DNA of 12,397 nucleotides from an uncultured bacterium (GTDB lineage Bacteria > Bacillota > Clostridia > Lachnospirales > Lachnospiraceae). The notes below the pieces were generated by a model. The model ran no database searches, was not told where the DNA came from, and saw nothing but the letters and a program-made list of their open reading frames with translations. This document shows, piece after piece, positions 7,563-12,397 of the stretch (the first letter of the stretch is position 1; the number at the start of each line of letters is the position of its first letter). The translations under genes and the position numbers were made by a program. Location of the stretch: NCBI GenBank assembly GCA_905215155.1, contig CAJMPJ010000070.1, positions 1 through 12,397 on the forward strand. Direction: 5' to 3'.

Positions 7563-8126
7563 CTATCGGAATATAAGTCTGTAGGCGTATAATTTGCCGT
7601 AGAGTTTTTGCAGCAGAATGGCACAGGAGAGGACAAAGAATATTTCCAGTGCGGTGCTTACAATGCCTGTGAGAAGAAAGAGCAGAGCGGATAACAAGGT
7701 TATTCCCACAAGGCCCAGCAGGTATGGACCATAAGCAATATGATTCATGCAGTACAGTTTCCAGATGATCATATAAAGGCAGATAAGAAGAGAAATTGAT
7801 GACATAAAGGATAACACCACATGCAGAACTGATTGAAGAGGCTGGGAATCGGGGAGATAAGGAGTCAATACCCCCATGGCCAGGAACAAAAGGGCAAAGA
7901 TACTGATGGCCTTTTCTTTTTCGTTCCGGGGCAGGCTGTATATGATCTGCTTCAGAACATAATAAAAGTAAGTCCCTACAATAATACCCCAAATGAGGAA
8001 TAAGTTTTTCCGGCTGGATATATTCCCCAGTACGGAAAAATTCAATGCAAACCAATCAGTCCCCCAGGCAAAGAGGATGGTATAGAGGGGGATGATAATG
8101 TAAGCGGTAATGGTTATTAAGAGCAT
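7563..8126 (-). CDS. Six-helix integral membrane protein of unknown function (DUF998-like at most)
   Basis: A very hydrophobic 187-residue protein with about six predicted membrane helices at roughly 3-21, 42-60, 72-90, 98-122, 133-155 and 158-173. I do not recognise it firmly. The WFALNFSVLGN stretch after helix 1 and the LTPYLPDSQPLQSVLHVVLSF segment around helices 3-4 faintly recall DUF998-type membrane proteins. There is no signal for an enzyme active site. The start is supported on the minus strand by GGAGG six nt before the ATG. It faces the DUF1292 gene tail-to-tail and is divergent from the rRNA methyltransferase gene. A TTGACA (minus strand, 8160-8165) has no well-spaced -10. No own terminator is seen. 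Confidence 0.75.
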   Translation of the reverse strand: MLLITITAYIIIPLYTILFAWGTDWFALNFSVLGNISSRKNLFLIWGIIVGTYFYYVLKQIIYSLPRNEKEKAISIFALLFLAMGVLTPYLPDSQPLQSVLHVVLSFMSSISLLICLYMIIWKLYCMNHIAYGPYLLGLVGITLLSALLFLLTGIVSTALEIFFVLSCAILLQKLYGKLYAYRLIFR

Positions 8127-8229
8127 GCTACACCTCCCAAAGATTATCTCTTACTATTCTGTCAATATCCTGGGAAAATAACAGTAGAATTTGATATTTT
8201 ATAAAAATTTTAAAGTCAGAGGAAAAACA

Positions 8230-9633
8230 ATGATTCAATTACCGGATGCATTCAGCGAAAAAATGAAACATCTTTTAGGAGATGAATATGATTCTTTTAT
8301 AAGCAGCTATGAAAAAGAGCGGGTTCAGGGGCTTAGAAGAAATCCATTAAAGGTTTCAGAAGAAGAATTTGACCGGATGTGCCCCTTTGAACTAAAAAAA
8401 ATTCCATGGGTCAGAGAAGGATATTACTATCACGCAGGAGATCGTCCGGGAAAGCATCCTTACCATGAAGCCGGTCTGTATTACATTCAGGAGCCAAGTG
8501 CCATGGCGGTGGTAGAGCTGTTAGATCCCCAACCTGGAGAGCGGATTCTTGACTTATGTGCGGCACCGGGAGGAAAGACCACCCACATTGCGGGCAGAAT
8601 GAAAGGAAAGGGCTTTCTGGTAAGCAATGAGATTCATCCTGCCAGGGCGAAAATCCTTTCTCAGAATGTGGAACGCTTTGGAATCGGCAATGGGGTGGTG
8701 ACTAATGAAGATTCCGGCCGTTTATCAGCACGCTTTCCCTTGTTTTTTGACCGGATCGTGGTGGATGCACCCTGTTCCGGGGAAGGCATGTTCCGAAAGG
8801 ATGAGGCAGCAAGGCTCCAGTGGTCCCCTGAACACGTTGCTATCTGCGCCAGACGGCAGGAAGAGATCCTGTCAAATGCAGCGGCTATGTTAAAGCCTGG
8901 AGGAACCATGGTCTACTCCACCTGTACATTTTCTCCGGAAGAGAATGAACAGGTGATAGAAGCATTTTTACTTGCAAATCCTGAATTTTCCATTCTGGAT
9001 ATGGGAGAACGCCAGGGGCTTTCCAACGGACGCCCGGAATGGAGCAAAACCGGGCGCAGCGATCTAAGCGGGACCTATCGGATTTGGCCCCATCAATCAG
9101 AAGGAGAGGGACATTACCTTGCAGTATTAAAAAAAGAAGGAACCGGTGACGGCCCGTTAAAGCGCACCGATCCTTCCTACTGTACGGACCCGTCCGTAAG
9201 AAAAGAGGCGGAAGGATTCCTGAAAGAATTTCTGGTTGAGCCAGACCAATATCTAACGCGGAAAGAGTACATTCTTTTCGGGGAACAGCTTTACTTAATC
9301 CCGCCGGAAATGATAGATTTCAAAGGCATGAAAATCGTCCGCCCCGGCCTTCACATAGGTACCATAAAAAAGAACCGGTTTGAACCTTCCCATGCTCTGG
9401 CACTTTTCCTGAAAAAGGAAGAAGTAAAGCAATGGGCTGATTTTCCAGCTGATGGAATGGAAATGGTCAAATACTTAAAAGGAGAGACACTCTCTGAAGA
9501 AGCCTCTCCCCGTTCCCAGCTTTCAAAAAAAGGCTGGGTCTTAATGAACACGGACGGTTTTTCCATTGGCTTTGCCAAATTGTCGGGCGGAATTTTTAAA
9601 AATCACTATCCCAAAGGCCTTCGGTGGATGTGA
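8230..9633 (+). CDS. RsmF/NSUN-type 16S rRNA (cytosine-C5) methyltransferase
   Basis: SAM-dependent RNA m5C methyltransferase of 467 residues, of the RsmB/NOP class. An N-terminal RsmF-type region (FSEKMKHLLGDEYDSFISSYE, RRNPLK) leads into YYIQEPSAMAVVELL (84-98). SAM motif I is LDLCAAPGGKTTHIA (107-121). The motif IV cysteine is Cys182 in DAPCSGEGMF, and the catalytic nucleophile is Cys232 in YSTCTFSPEENE. The last 140 or so residues fit the RsmF C-terminal and PUA-like RNA-binding domains (LYLIP, GLHIGTIKKNRFEPSHALAL). By homology to E. coli RsmF/YebU the target would be around C1407 of 16S rRNA, but site choice varies in Firmicutes. ATG 8230 is chosen for AGAGGA 6 nt upstream; an upstream in-frame TTG at 8191 lacks such a site. 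It overlaps the convergent pseudouridine synthase gene by 38 bp. Confidence 0.93.
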   Translation: MIQLPDAFSEKMKHLLGDEYDSFISSYEKERVQGLRRNPLKVSEEEFDRMCPFELKKIPWVREGYYYHAGDRPGKHPYHEAGLYYIQEPSAMAVVELLDPQPGERILDLCAAPGGKTTHIAGRMKGKGFLVSNEIHPARAKILSQNVERFGIGNGVVTNEDSGRLSARFPLFFDRIVVDAPCSGEGMFRKDEAARLQWSPEHVAICARRQEEILSNAAAMLKPGGTMVYSTCTFSPEENEQVIEAFLLANPEFSILDMGERQGLSNGRPEWSKTGRSDLSGTYRIWPHQSEGEGHYLAVLKKEGTGDGPLKRTDPSYCTDPSVRKEAEGFLKEFLVEPDQYLTRKEYILFGEQLYLIPPEMIDFKGMKIVRPGLHIGTIKKNRFEPSHALALFLKKEEVKQWADFPADGMEMVKYLKGETLSEEASPRSQLSKKGWVLMNTDGFSIGFAKLSGGIFKNHYPKGLRWM

Positions 9634-10516
9634 TTCCGATGAACTGCATATCATTTGGTAGGGGTGCCTCAAAGGAAAGAGGCACCTTTTTTATGGGGTG
9701 AAGAAAATCAAGGCGGAAAGAATGAAGTGCCTGCCTTTTAATATACCGGTAATCCGGATGATAAAGAAAATCTCCAGGCAGAGGAAATCCAAGGAATTTT
9801 AAATGAACCCGGATCTGATGGGTGCGCCCGGTCTCCAGGCAAAGCCCGGCAAGAGAATGTCCGGTAACAGGGTCATAATAAAGCCGTTTATAGTGAGTAC
9901 GGGCTTCATCCCCATTTCCATCCACACACCGTTCAATGGTGGAGCCCTCCACTCTCTTGATCGGCATGTCAATGGTCCCTTTTTCCGGCAGTTTCCCGCA
10001 GACGATGGCCAGGTATCTGCGGTGGATCTCCCTCCGTTTTACCATGTCAGAAAGGATGCATGCGCTTAAAGGATTTTTAGCCAGGATCAATAGTCCGGTC
10101 GTATCCCGGTCCAGCCGGTTAATGGCCCGGTAAACAAAACTTTCTCCTTTTTCTTTAAAATAATGGGCCACACCATTGGCCAGAGTATGGTCAAAATTCC
10201 CCTGTGATGGATGAATCGGAACACCGGCTTCCTTGTTCACAACTAACAGATGTTCATCCTCATAAACGATATGAAGCGGCATAGGAGTGGCAACAATATG
10301 CTTTGAGCTTTCCTCCTCCTTTAAAAGAACCGTAAGAGTCTCTCCCGGCTCCAGCCGATGTGTGGTATAAACCAGTTTTCCGTCAATGGTCAGCCCATTT
10401 TCCGTATTTCTCAAATGCCGGATCAGCCCCCGGGAATATCCCTGATCGAAAAGATATTGTTCCACGGTCATTTCTATCTGTGGTTGTGTTATGCGGTAAG
10501 TCATTGTCATTTTCAT
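9596..10516 (-). CDS. RluA-family 23S rRNA/tRNA pseudouridine synthase
   Basis: Converts uridines to pseudouridine in structured RNA; 306 residues. An S4-like RNA-binding domain (about 14-70: VEQYLFDQGYSRGLIRHLR, GLTIDGK) precedes the catalytic domain. VYEDEHLLVVNKEAGVPIHPS spans 84-104. The signature RAINRLDRDTTGLLILAKN holds the catalytic Asp136, with Asn in place of the His common in HRLD versions. ETGRTHQIRVHL and LHSFRLDFLHP complete the fold. The exact target uridine cannot be assigned (RluA/C/D type). No Shine-Dalgarno precedes the start; a promoter puts transcription initiation at or next to the ATG at 10516, so a leaderless message is likely. Met3 and Met5 are alternative starts. The 3' end overlaps the convergent methyltransferase gene and contains that gene's terminator. 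Confidence 0.93.
   Translation of the reverse strand: MKMTMTYRITQPQIEMTVEQYLFDQGYSRGLIRHLRNTENGLTIDGKLVYTTHRLEPGETLTVLLKEEESSKHIVATPMPLHIVYEDEHLLVVNKEAGVPIHPSQGNFDHTLANGVAHYFKEKGESFVYRAINRLDRDTTGLLILAKNPLSACILSDMVKRREIHRRYLAIVCGKLPEKGTIDMPIKRVEGSTIERCVDGNGDEARTHYKRLYYDPVTGHSLAGLCLETGRTHQIRVHLKFLGFPLPGDFLYHPDYRYIKRQALHSFRLDFLHPIKKVPLSFEAPLPNDMQFIGITSTEGLWDSDF
9663..9692 (+). terminator. Rho-independent terminator of the rRNA methyltransferase gene, inside the opposing coding sequence
   Basis: GGTGCCTC (9663-9670) pairs perfectly with GAGGCACC (9679-9686) around an AAAGGAAA loop, and six T follow (9687-9692). It is 29 nt after the methyltransferase stop at 9631-9633. On the other strand the same bases encode residues of about 275-285 of the pseudouridine synthase (IKKVPLSFEAP). 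In the minus direction the A tract precedes the stem, so it should not terminate that gene. Confidence 0.85.
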
Positions 10517-10522
10517 AAAGGG

Positions 10523-10551
10523 ATTCTATCATGGCGTTATGGGATTGACAA
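10523..10551 (-). promoter_or_regulatory. Promoter of the RluA-family gene, predicted to start at its ATG
   Basis: Read on the minus strand, TTGTCA (10551-10546) and TAGAAT (10528-10523) are separated by 17 bases, each matching consensus at five of six positions. Only six bases (CCCTTT) lie between the -10 box and the ATG at 10516, which is the usual distance to the transcription start. The gene also lacks a Shine-Dalgarno, which agrees with a leaderless transcript. Confidence 0.65.
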
Positions 10552-10572
10552 GAAAAAACGAAAGGTTATAAT
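10545..10572 (+). promoter_or_regulatory. Consensus SigA-type promoter of the small acidic gene and yitT
   Basis: Perfect TTGACA (10545-10550) and perfect TATAAT (10567-10572) with a 16-base spacer. Transcription should begin near 10579, leaving about 26 nt of leader containing AAAGGAGG (10588-10595), 9 nt before the ATG. Its -35 box shares five of six bases with the -35 box of the oppositely directed promoter of the RluA-family gene. Confidence 0.85.
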
Positions 10573-10604
10573 TAGCTAGTAGAAAATAAAGGAGGACATA
10601 AATC

Positions 10605-10874
10605 ATGTTTAATCAGGATATTTATGAATCAATAGAAAAAGAATTTGAAAAAAATCGGATAGAAGAGGATGTAGAAGAAGTTTTATTGGATCTGTCAGAA
10701 GCTTTGGCCGATCAAGGAATTATGGATAAAGAAGTGACTTTAAAGGAATCCTATGGAAGGACACCGATTGAAGTGACAGGAATCTGTTCCGAAGATGAAG
10801 GAGAAGAAACGGTTCTGATAAAGACCTTAAAAATCGGCAAAAAAGAATTTGTAATTGAAGATTATTTTCTCTGA
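10605..10874 (+). CDS. Small acidic protein of unknown function (89 aa)
   Basis: I do not recognise this family. The product is a soluble, strongly acidic 89-residue protein. An N-terminal helical, possibly coiled-coil half is rich in Glu and Ile/Leu (IYESIEKEFEKNRIEEDVEE, then VLLDLSEALADQGI). A predicted beta-rich half follows (TPIEVTGIC, ETVLIKTLKI, KKEFVIEDYFL). There is no signal peptide, membrane helix or cysteine pair. That it is real is supported by a consensus promoter, a strong AAAGGAGG site, and codon use like its neighbours. It lies 32 nt before the YitT-type gene with no terminator between, so the two probably share one transcript. Confidence 0.8.
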   Translation: MFNQDIYESIEKEFEKNRIEEDVEEVLLDLSEALADQGIMDKEVTLKESYGRTPIEVTGICSEDEGEETVLIKTLKIGKKEFVIEDYFL

Positions 10875-10906
10875 TAGGAAAATCAGAAAATGGAGGCCGT
10901 ATACGT

Positions 10907-11782
10907 ATGAAAGCAATCAGACAGGAATACCCGCCGAAAGAATTGGGAATGGATCTGCTATTTGATCTGGTGGGAGCATTATTATTCAATATTGGAATTT
11001 ATAACTTTGCGGTAAATGCGGAGTTTGCACCTGTAGGAGTATCAGGTATTGCCTTAATCCTTCGCTTTCTTTTCGGAATTCCCATGGGAATTATGTCCAT
11101 CGTCTTAAACATTCCTATCATTTTAGTGAGCTATAAACTTCTGGGCAAGCGTTTTTTGCTTCGCTCTATGAAAAGTATGTTGATTTTTGCTCTTGTACTT
11201 GATTATGTGGTACCCCTGTTTCCCGTTTACCATGGAAACCCTCTGTACGCGTCGGCATGTACGGGAATTTTCTCCGGATTAGGCTTGACCATCGTCTATT
11301 TAAGAAACTGCTCTACCGGGGGAACTGATTTCCTGGTCATGGCAATCCGCAAGATATTCCCTCATTTCACCATCGGACAGATATCCCTGGTCATCGACGC
11401 CATTGTCATTTTAGCCGGCGGACTGGTTTTCCGCAACGTAGATGCAGTTATTCTGGGTTTAATATCCTCTCTTGTAACAACCATGGTAATTGATAAAATC
11501 ATGTACGGACTGGGTGCCGGAAAACTGGTCTTTGTCGTGACCTCCCATGAAAAAGAAGTGGCTCATCAAATTGAGGAAGCCACCGGACGAGGCTGTACCT
11601 TTATAAAAGGCCAGGGGTCCTATTCCCTGGCTGAAAAGAATATCGTCCTGTGCGCATGCAACAACAGCCAGGTCGTACCAATTAGACGGGCCATTCATCA
11701 GGTGGATGAAGAGGCGTTCCTGATTATAACGGATTCTAATGAAGTTTATGGGGAAGGGTTTAAGTCGATTGGGGGGATGTGA
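10907..11782 (+). CDS. YitT-family membrane protein (YitT_membrane plus DUF2179)
   Basis: Integral membrane protein of 291 residues whose transported substrate, if any, is not established. About six hydrophobic segments occupy residues 16-200 (near 16-38, 42-60, 63-79, 90-108, 115-132 and 155-198). They include the conserved NCSTGGTDFLVMAIRK loop (134-149). The soluble C-terminal DUF2179 domain (about 207-285) begins LVFVVTSHEKEVAHQIEE, continues GRGCTFIKGQGSYS, and ends FLIITDSNEVYGEGF. GGAGG (10892-10896) lies 10 nt before the ATG. It is preceded by the small acidic gene in a likely two-gene operon. The palindromic element begins just after its stop, and a hairpin within that element probably terminates the transcript. 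Confidence 0.92.
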   Translation: MKAIRQEYPPKELGMDLLFDLVGALLFNIGIYNFAVNAEFAPVGVSGIALILRFLFGIPMGIMSIVLNIPIILVSYKLLGKRFLLRSMKSMLIFALVLDYVVPLFPVYHGNPLYASACTGIFSGLGLTIVYLRNCSTGGTDFLVMAIRKIFPHFTIGQISLVIDAIVILAGGLVFRNVDAVILGLISSLVTTMVIDKIMYGLGAGKLVFVVTSHEKEVAHQIEEATGRGCTFIKGQGSYSLAEKNIVLCACNNSQVVPIRRAIHQVDEEAFLIITDSNEVYGEGFKSIGGM

Positions 11783-11905
11783 TGTGAGGAAATGGAAAGG
11801 GGAGTTGCTGGGGAAAATGAGGGAAGGGTTCCGGTTACGCTCATGTTTCGGACGGGATAGGTGTAAGGGAGATGGCACGGAAAAATGAGGGCACCGACAC
11901 CATTC

Positions 11906-11932
11906 ATCGAGTTTTCTTGATGAAAACTCGAT
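11906..11932. repeat. Perfect 11-bp hairpin at the centre of the palindrome
   Basis: ATCGAGTTTTC (11906-11916) pairs with GAAAACTCGAT (11922-11932) around a five-base TTGAT loop. It is not followed by a T tract, so it is not a terminator. Together with the next hairpin and the long enclosing stem it would form a three-way junction. Confidence 0.8.
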
Positions 11933-11942
11933 TCAGGGCGTC

Positions 11943-11973
11943 TAAAAAACGGACTTTGTGTGTCCGTTTTTTA
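11943..11973. terminator. Bidirectional terminator-like hairpin inside the palindrome
   Basis: AAAAAACGGAC (11944-11954) pairs with GTCCGTTTTTT (11962-11972) around TTTGTGT, with an extra T-A pair outside. Because the stem has A-run and T-run ends it reads as an intrinsic terminator on either strand. It is the nearest such signal after the YitT-type gene, 161 nt beyond its stop. Confidence 0.7.
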
Positions 11974-12108
11974 CCCTCATTTTCCCGCACCATCTCCCTA
12001 ACGCCTATCGACGTCCTGCAAAATTCGCTGTAACCGGAACCCTTCCCTCATTTTCAGCTGGGTTGTGTCGTTCCATTTCCGCTGAGCGTGTTGGCGGGGG
12101 AGAAAAGC

Positions 12109-12144
12109 TAAAGACGTAAAAACATAAAGACTAAAGACTAAGAC
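12109..12144 (+). repeat. Short TAAAGAC direct repeats
   Basis: TAAAGAC occurs at 12109-12115, 12125-12131 and 12132-12138, and a shortened TAAGAC follows at 12139-12144. The last three are contiguous. The final unit also forms a small GACTAA/TTAGTC inverted repeat with the following bases. No function can be assigned, and it may be simple slippage in non-coding DNA. Confidence 0.5.
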
Positions 12145-12235
12145 ATTAGTCAATAGTACATGAATCATACAGCTTTTGCTTTTTCTTTTCTTCTCCATGC
12201 TTTTCTAAGTTTTTTATAAAGCTAGCCGGAAAGAA

Positions 12236-12258
12236 GGGGGAGGGGGAGTTGGGGAGGG
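12236..12258 (+). other. G-quadruplex-type G-rich tract
   Basis: Four G runs of 5, 5, 4 and 3 are separated by A, AGTT and A, satisfying the usual pattern of four tracts of at least three G with short loops. The flanks are purine-rich, and a pyrimidine-rich stretch lies just upstream at about 12175-12205. Folding has not been tested. Confidence 0.55.
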
Positions 12259-12313
12259 TGGTTTGCAGGCAGATATGGAACTTCTTAGGTCGGAAGGGTG
12301 CAAAAAATATGGG

Positions 12314-12341
12314 TGCAGGTTGGCTTCAAAGCCAACCTGTA
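12314..12341. repeat. Strong hairpin near the right edge
   Basis: CAGGTTGGCT (12316-12325) pairs perfectly with AGCCAACCTG (12330-12339) around a TCAA tetraloop, extended by one G-T and one T-A pair. It lacks a following T tract on the plus strand. On the minus strand a run of T comes only about 8 nt after the stem. It is not a clear terminator and may be part of a larger structured element with the next hairpin. Confidence 0.7.
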
Positions 12342-12355
12342 AGGAAACCCGGAGC

Positions 12356-12378
12356 GCGAATTTCTTTCAGAAATTCGG
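12356..12378. repeat. Second hairpin at the right edge, inside a possible larger truncated structure
   Basis: CGAATTTC pairs with GAAATTCG around a short TTTCA loop. GGAAA to the left (12343-12347) and TTTCC to the right could form a weak closing stem around it. The window ends at 12397, so the full element cannot be judged. Confidence 0.55.
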
Positions 12379-12397
12379 GCGGAGTTTTCCGGTCCCA

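Larger units (their letters stand above)
11788..12080. repeat. 293-bp imperfect palindrome with nested hairpins (MITE/REP-like element or structured RNA)
   Basis: The arms, about 104 nt (11788-11891) and 107 nt (11974-12080), are imperfect reverse complements. Matching blocks are GGAAATGGAA (11788-11797 with 12071-12080), a perfect 25-bp block (11814-11838 with 12030-12054), GATAGG (11856-11861 with 12004-12009), AGGGAGATGG (11866-11875 with 11990-11999) and AAAATGAGGG (11882-11891 with 11974-11983). AAAATGAGGG occurs four times, twice in each orientation. The 82-nt centre holds two perfect hairpins. There is no ORF with a ribosome site and no transposase, and no convincing target-site duplication flanks it. 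A non-autonomous repeat family is my preferred reading; a large structured RNA is the alternative. Confidence 0.8.

Noticed and set aside
7546..8055. Minus-strand open frame of 169 codons overlapping the membrane-protein gene
   Set aside because: It is the other frame of the hydrophobic gene, has no ribosome site, and its Cys/Ser/His/Pro-rich composition is typical of a shadow frame.
8160..8165. TTGACA on the minus strand as a promoter for the membrane-protein gene
   Set aside because: The only -10-like box (GATAAT) is about 11 bases away, too close, and nothing suitable lies at 16-18 bases.
11459..11878. Minus-strand open frame of 139 codons at the end of the YitT-type gene
   Set aside because: It covers yitT codons and the left arm of the palindrome, lacks a Shine-Dalgarno, and shows no recognisable domain.
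11783..12090. Target-site duplication flanking the palindrome
   Set aside because: Only a 3-4 base TGAG match is found, at unequal distances from the arm ends, which chance explains.
11998..12198. Minus-strand open frame of 66 codons in the non-coding region
   Set aside because: The GGAG-like bases near its start come from a purine tract; part of the frame runs through the palindrome arm, and the peptide resembles nothing known. A short real gene cannot be fully excluded.
11783..12397. CRISPR array or transposon with a transposase
   Set aside because: The repeats are inverted and few, without regular spacers, and no transposase or cas-like coding sequence occurs in the window.

Overview
The window looks like an ordinary chromosomal segment of a low-to-mid GC Firmicute, most likely a member of the Lachnospiraceae (Clostridia). 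This rests on strong purine-rich Shine-Dalgarno sites, near-consensus SigA-type promoters, a tRNA without an encoded CCA, and a YitT / DUF1292 / GluRS / short UvrD-helicase gene set. The family assignment is an inference from protein style, not a database result.

Layout, left to right. The window opens with the last 46 codons of a lactate dehydrogenase. A tRNA-Thr(GGT) follows with its own near-consensus promoter and a strong terminator. A class A penicillin-binding protein starts only about 35 nt after that terminator. Glutamyl-tRNA synthetase (gltX) comes next behind its own promoter and closes with another strong terminator. Immediately after it lies a compact UvrD/Rep-type helicase, tightly coupled to a CobA/BtuR-type corrinoid adenosyltransferase. 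A DUF1292 acidic protein with its own terminator ends this plus-strand series. A minus-strand six-helix membrane protein of unknown function is divergent from an RsmF/NSUN-type rRNA cytosine methyltransferase. The methyltransferase runs tail-to-tail into, and overlaps by 38 bp, a minus-strand RluA-family pseudouridine synthase. Two RNA-modification genes therefore converge, and the methyltransferase terminator lies inside the synthase coding sequence. The synthase is divergent from a small acidic protein of unknown function followed by a YitT-type membrane protein.

The last 615 bases (11783-12397) hold no convincing gene but are full of structure. There is a 293-bp imperfect palindrome whose arms enclose two perfect hairpins, one of them terminator-like on both strands. 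It is followed by short TAAAGAC repeats, a G-quadruplex-type G-rich tract, and two further strong hairpins cut off by the window end. This looks like a MITE/REP-type repeat or structured-RNA region.

The most interesting regulatory observations are these. The pseudouridine synthase has a well-matched promoter whose predicted start coincides with its ATG, so its mRNA may be leaderless, and its -35 box overlaps that of the divergent small gene. Two genes (PBP and helicase) have almost no room for a promoter between an upstream terminator and their ribosome-binding sites, which implies read-through or attenuation. I did not find a defence system, CRISPR array, phage or transposase in the window.
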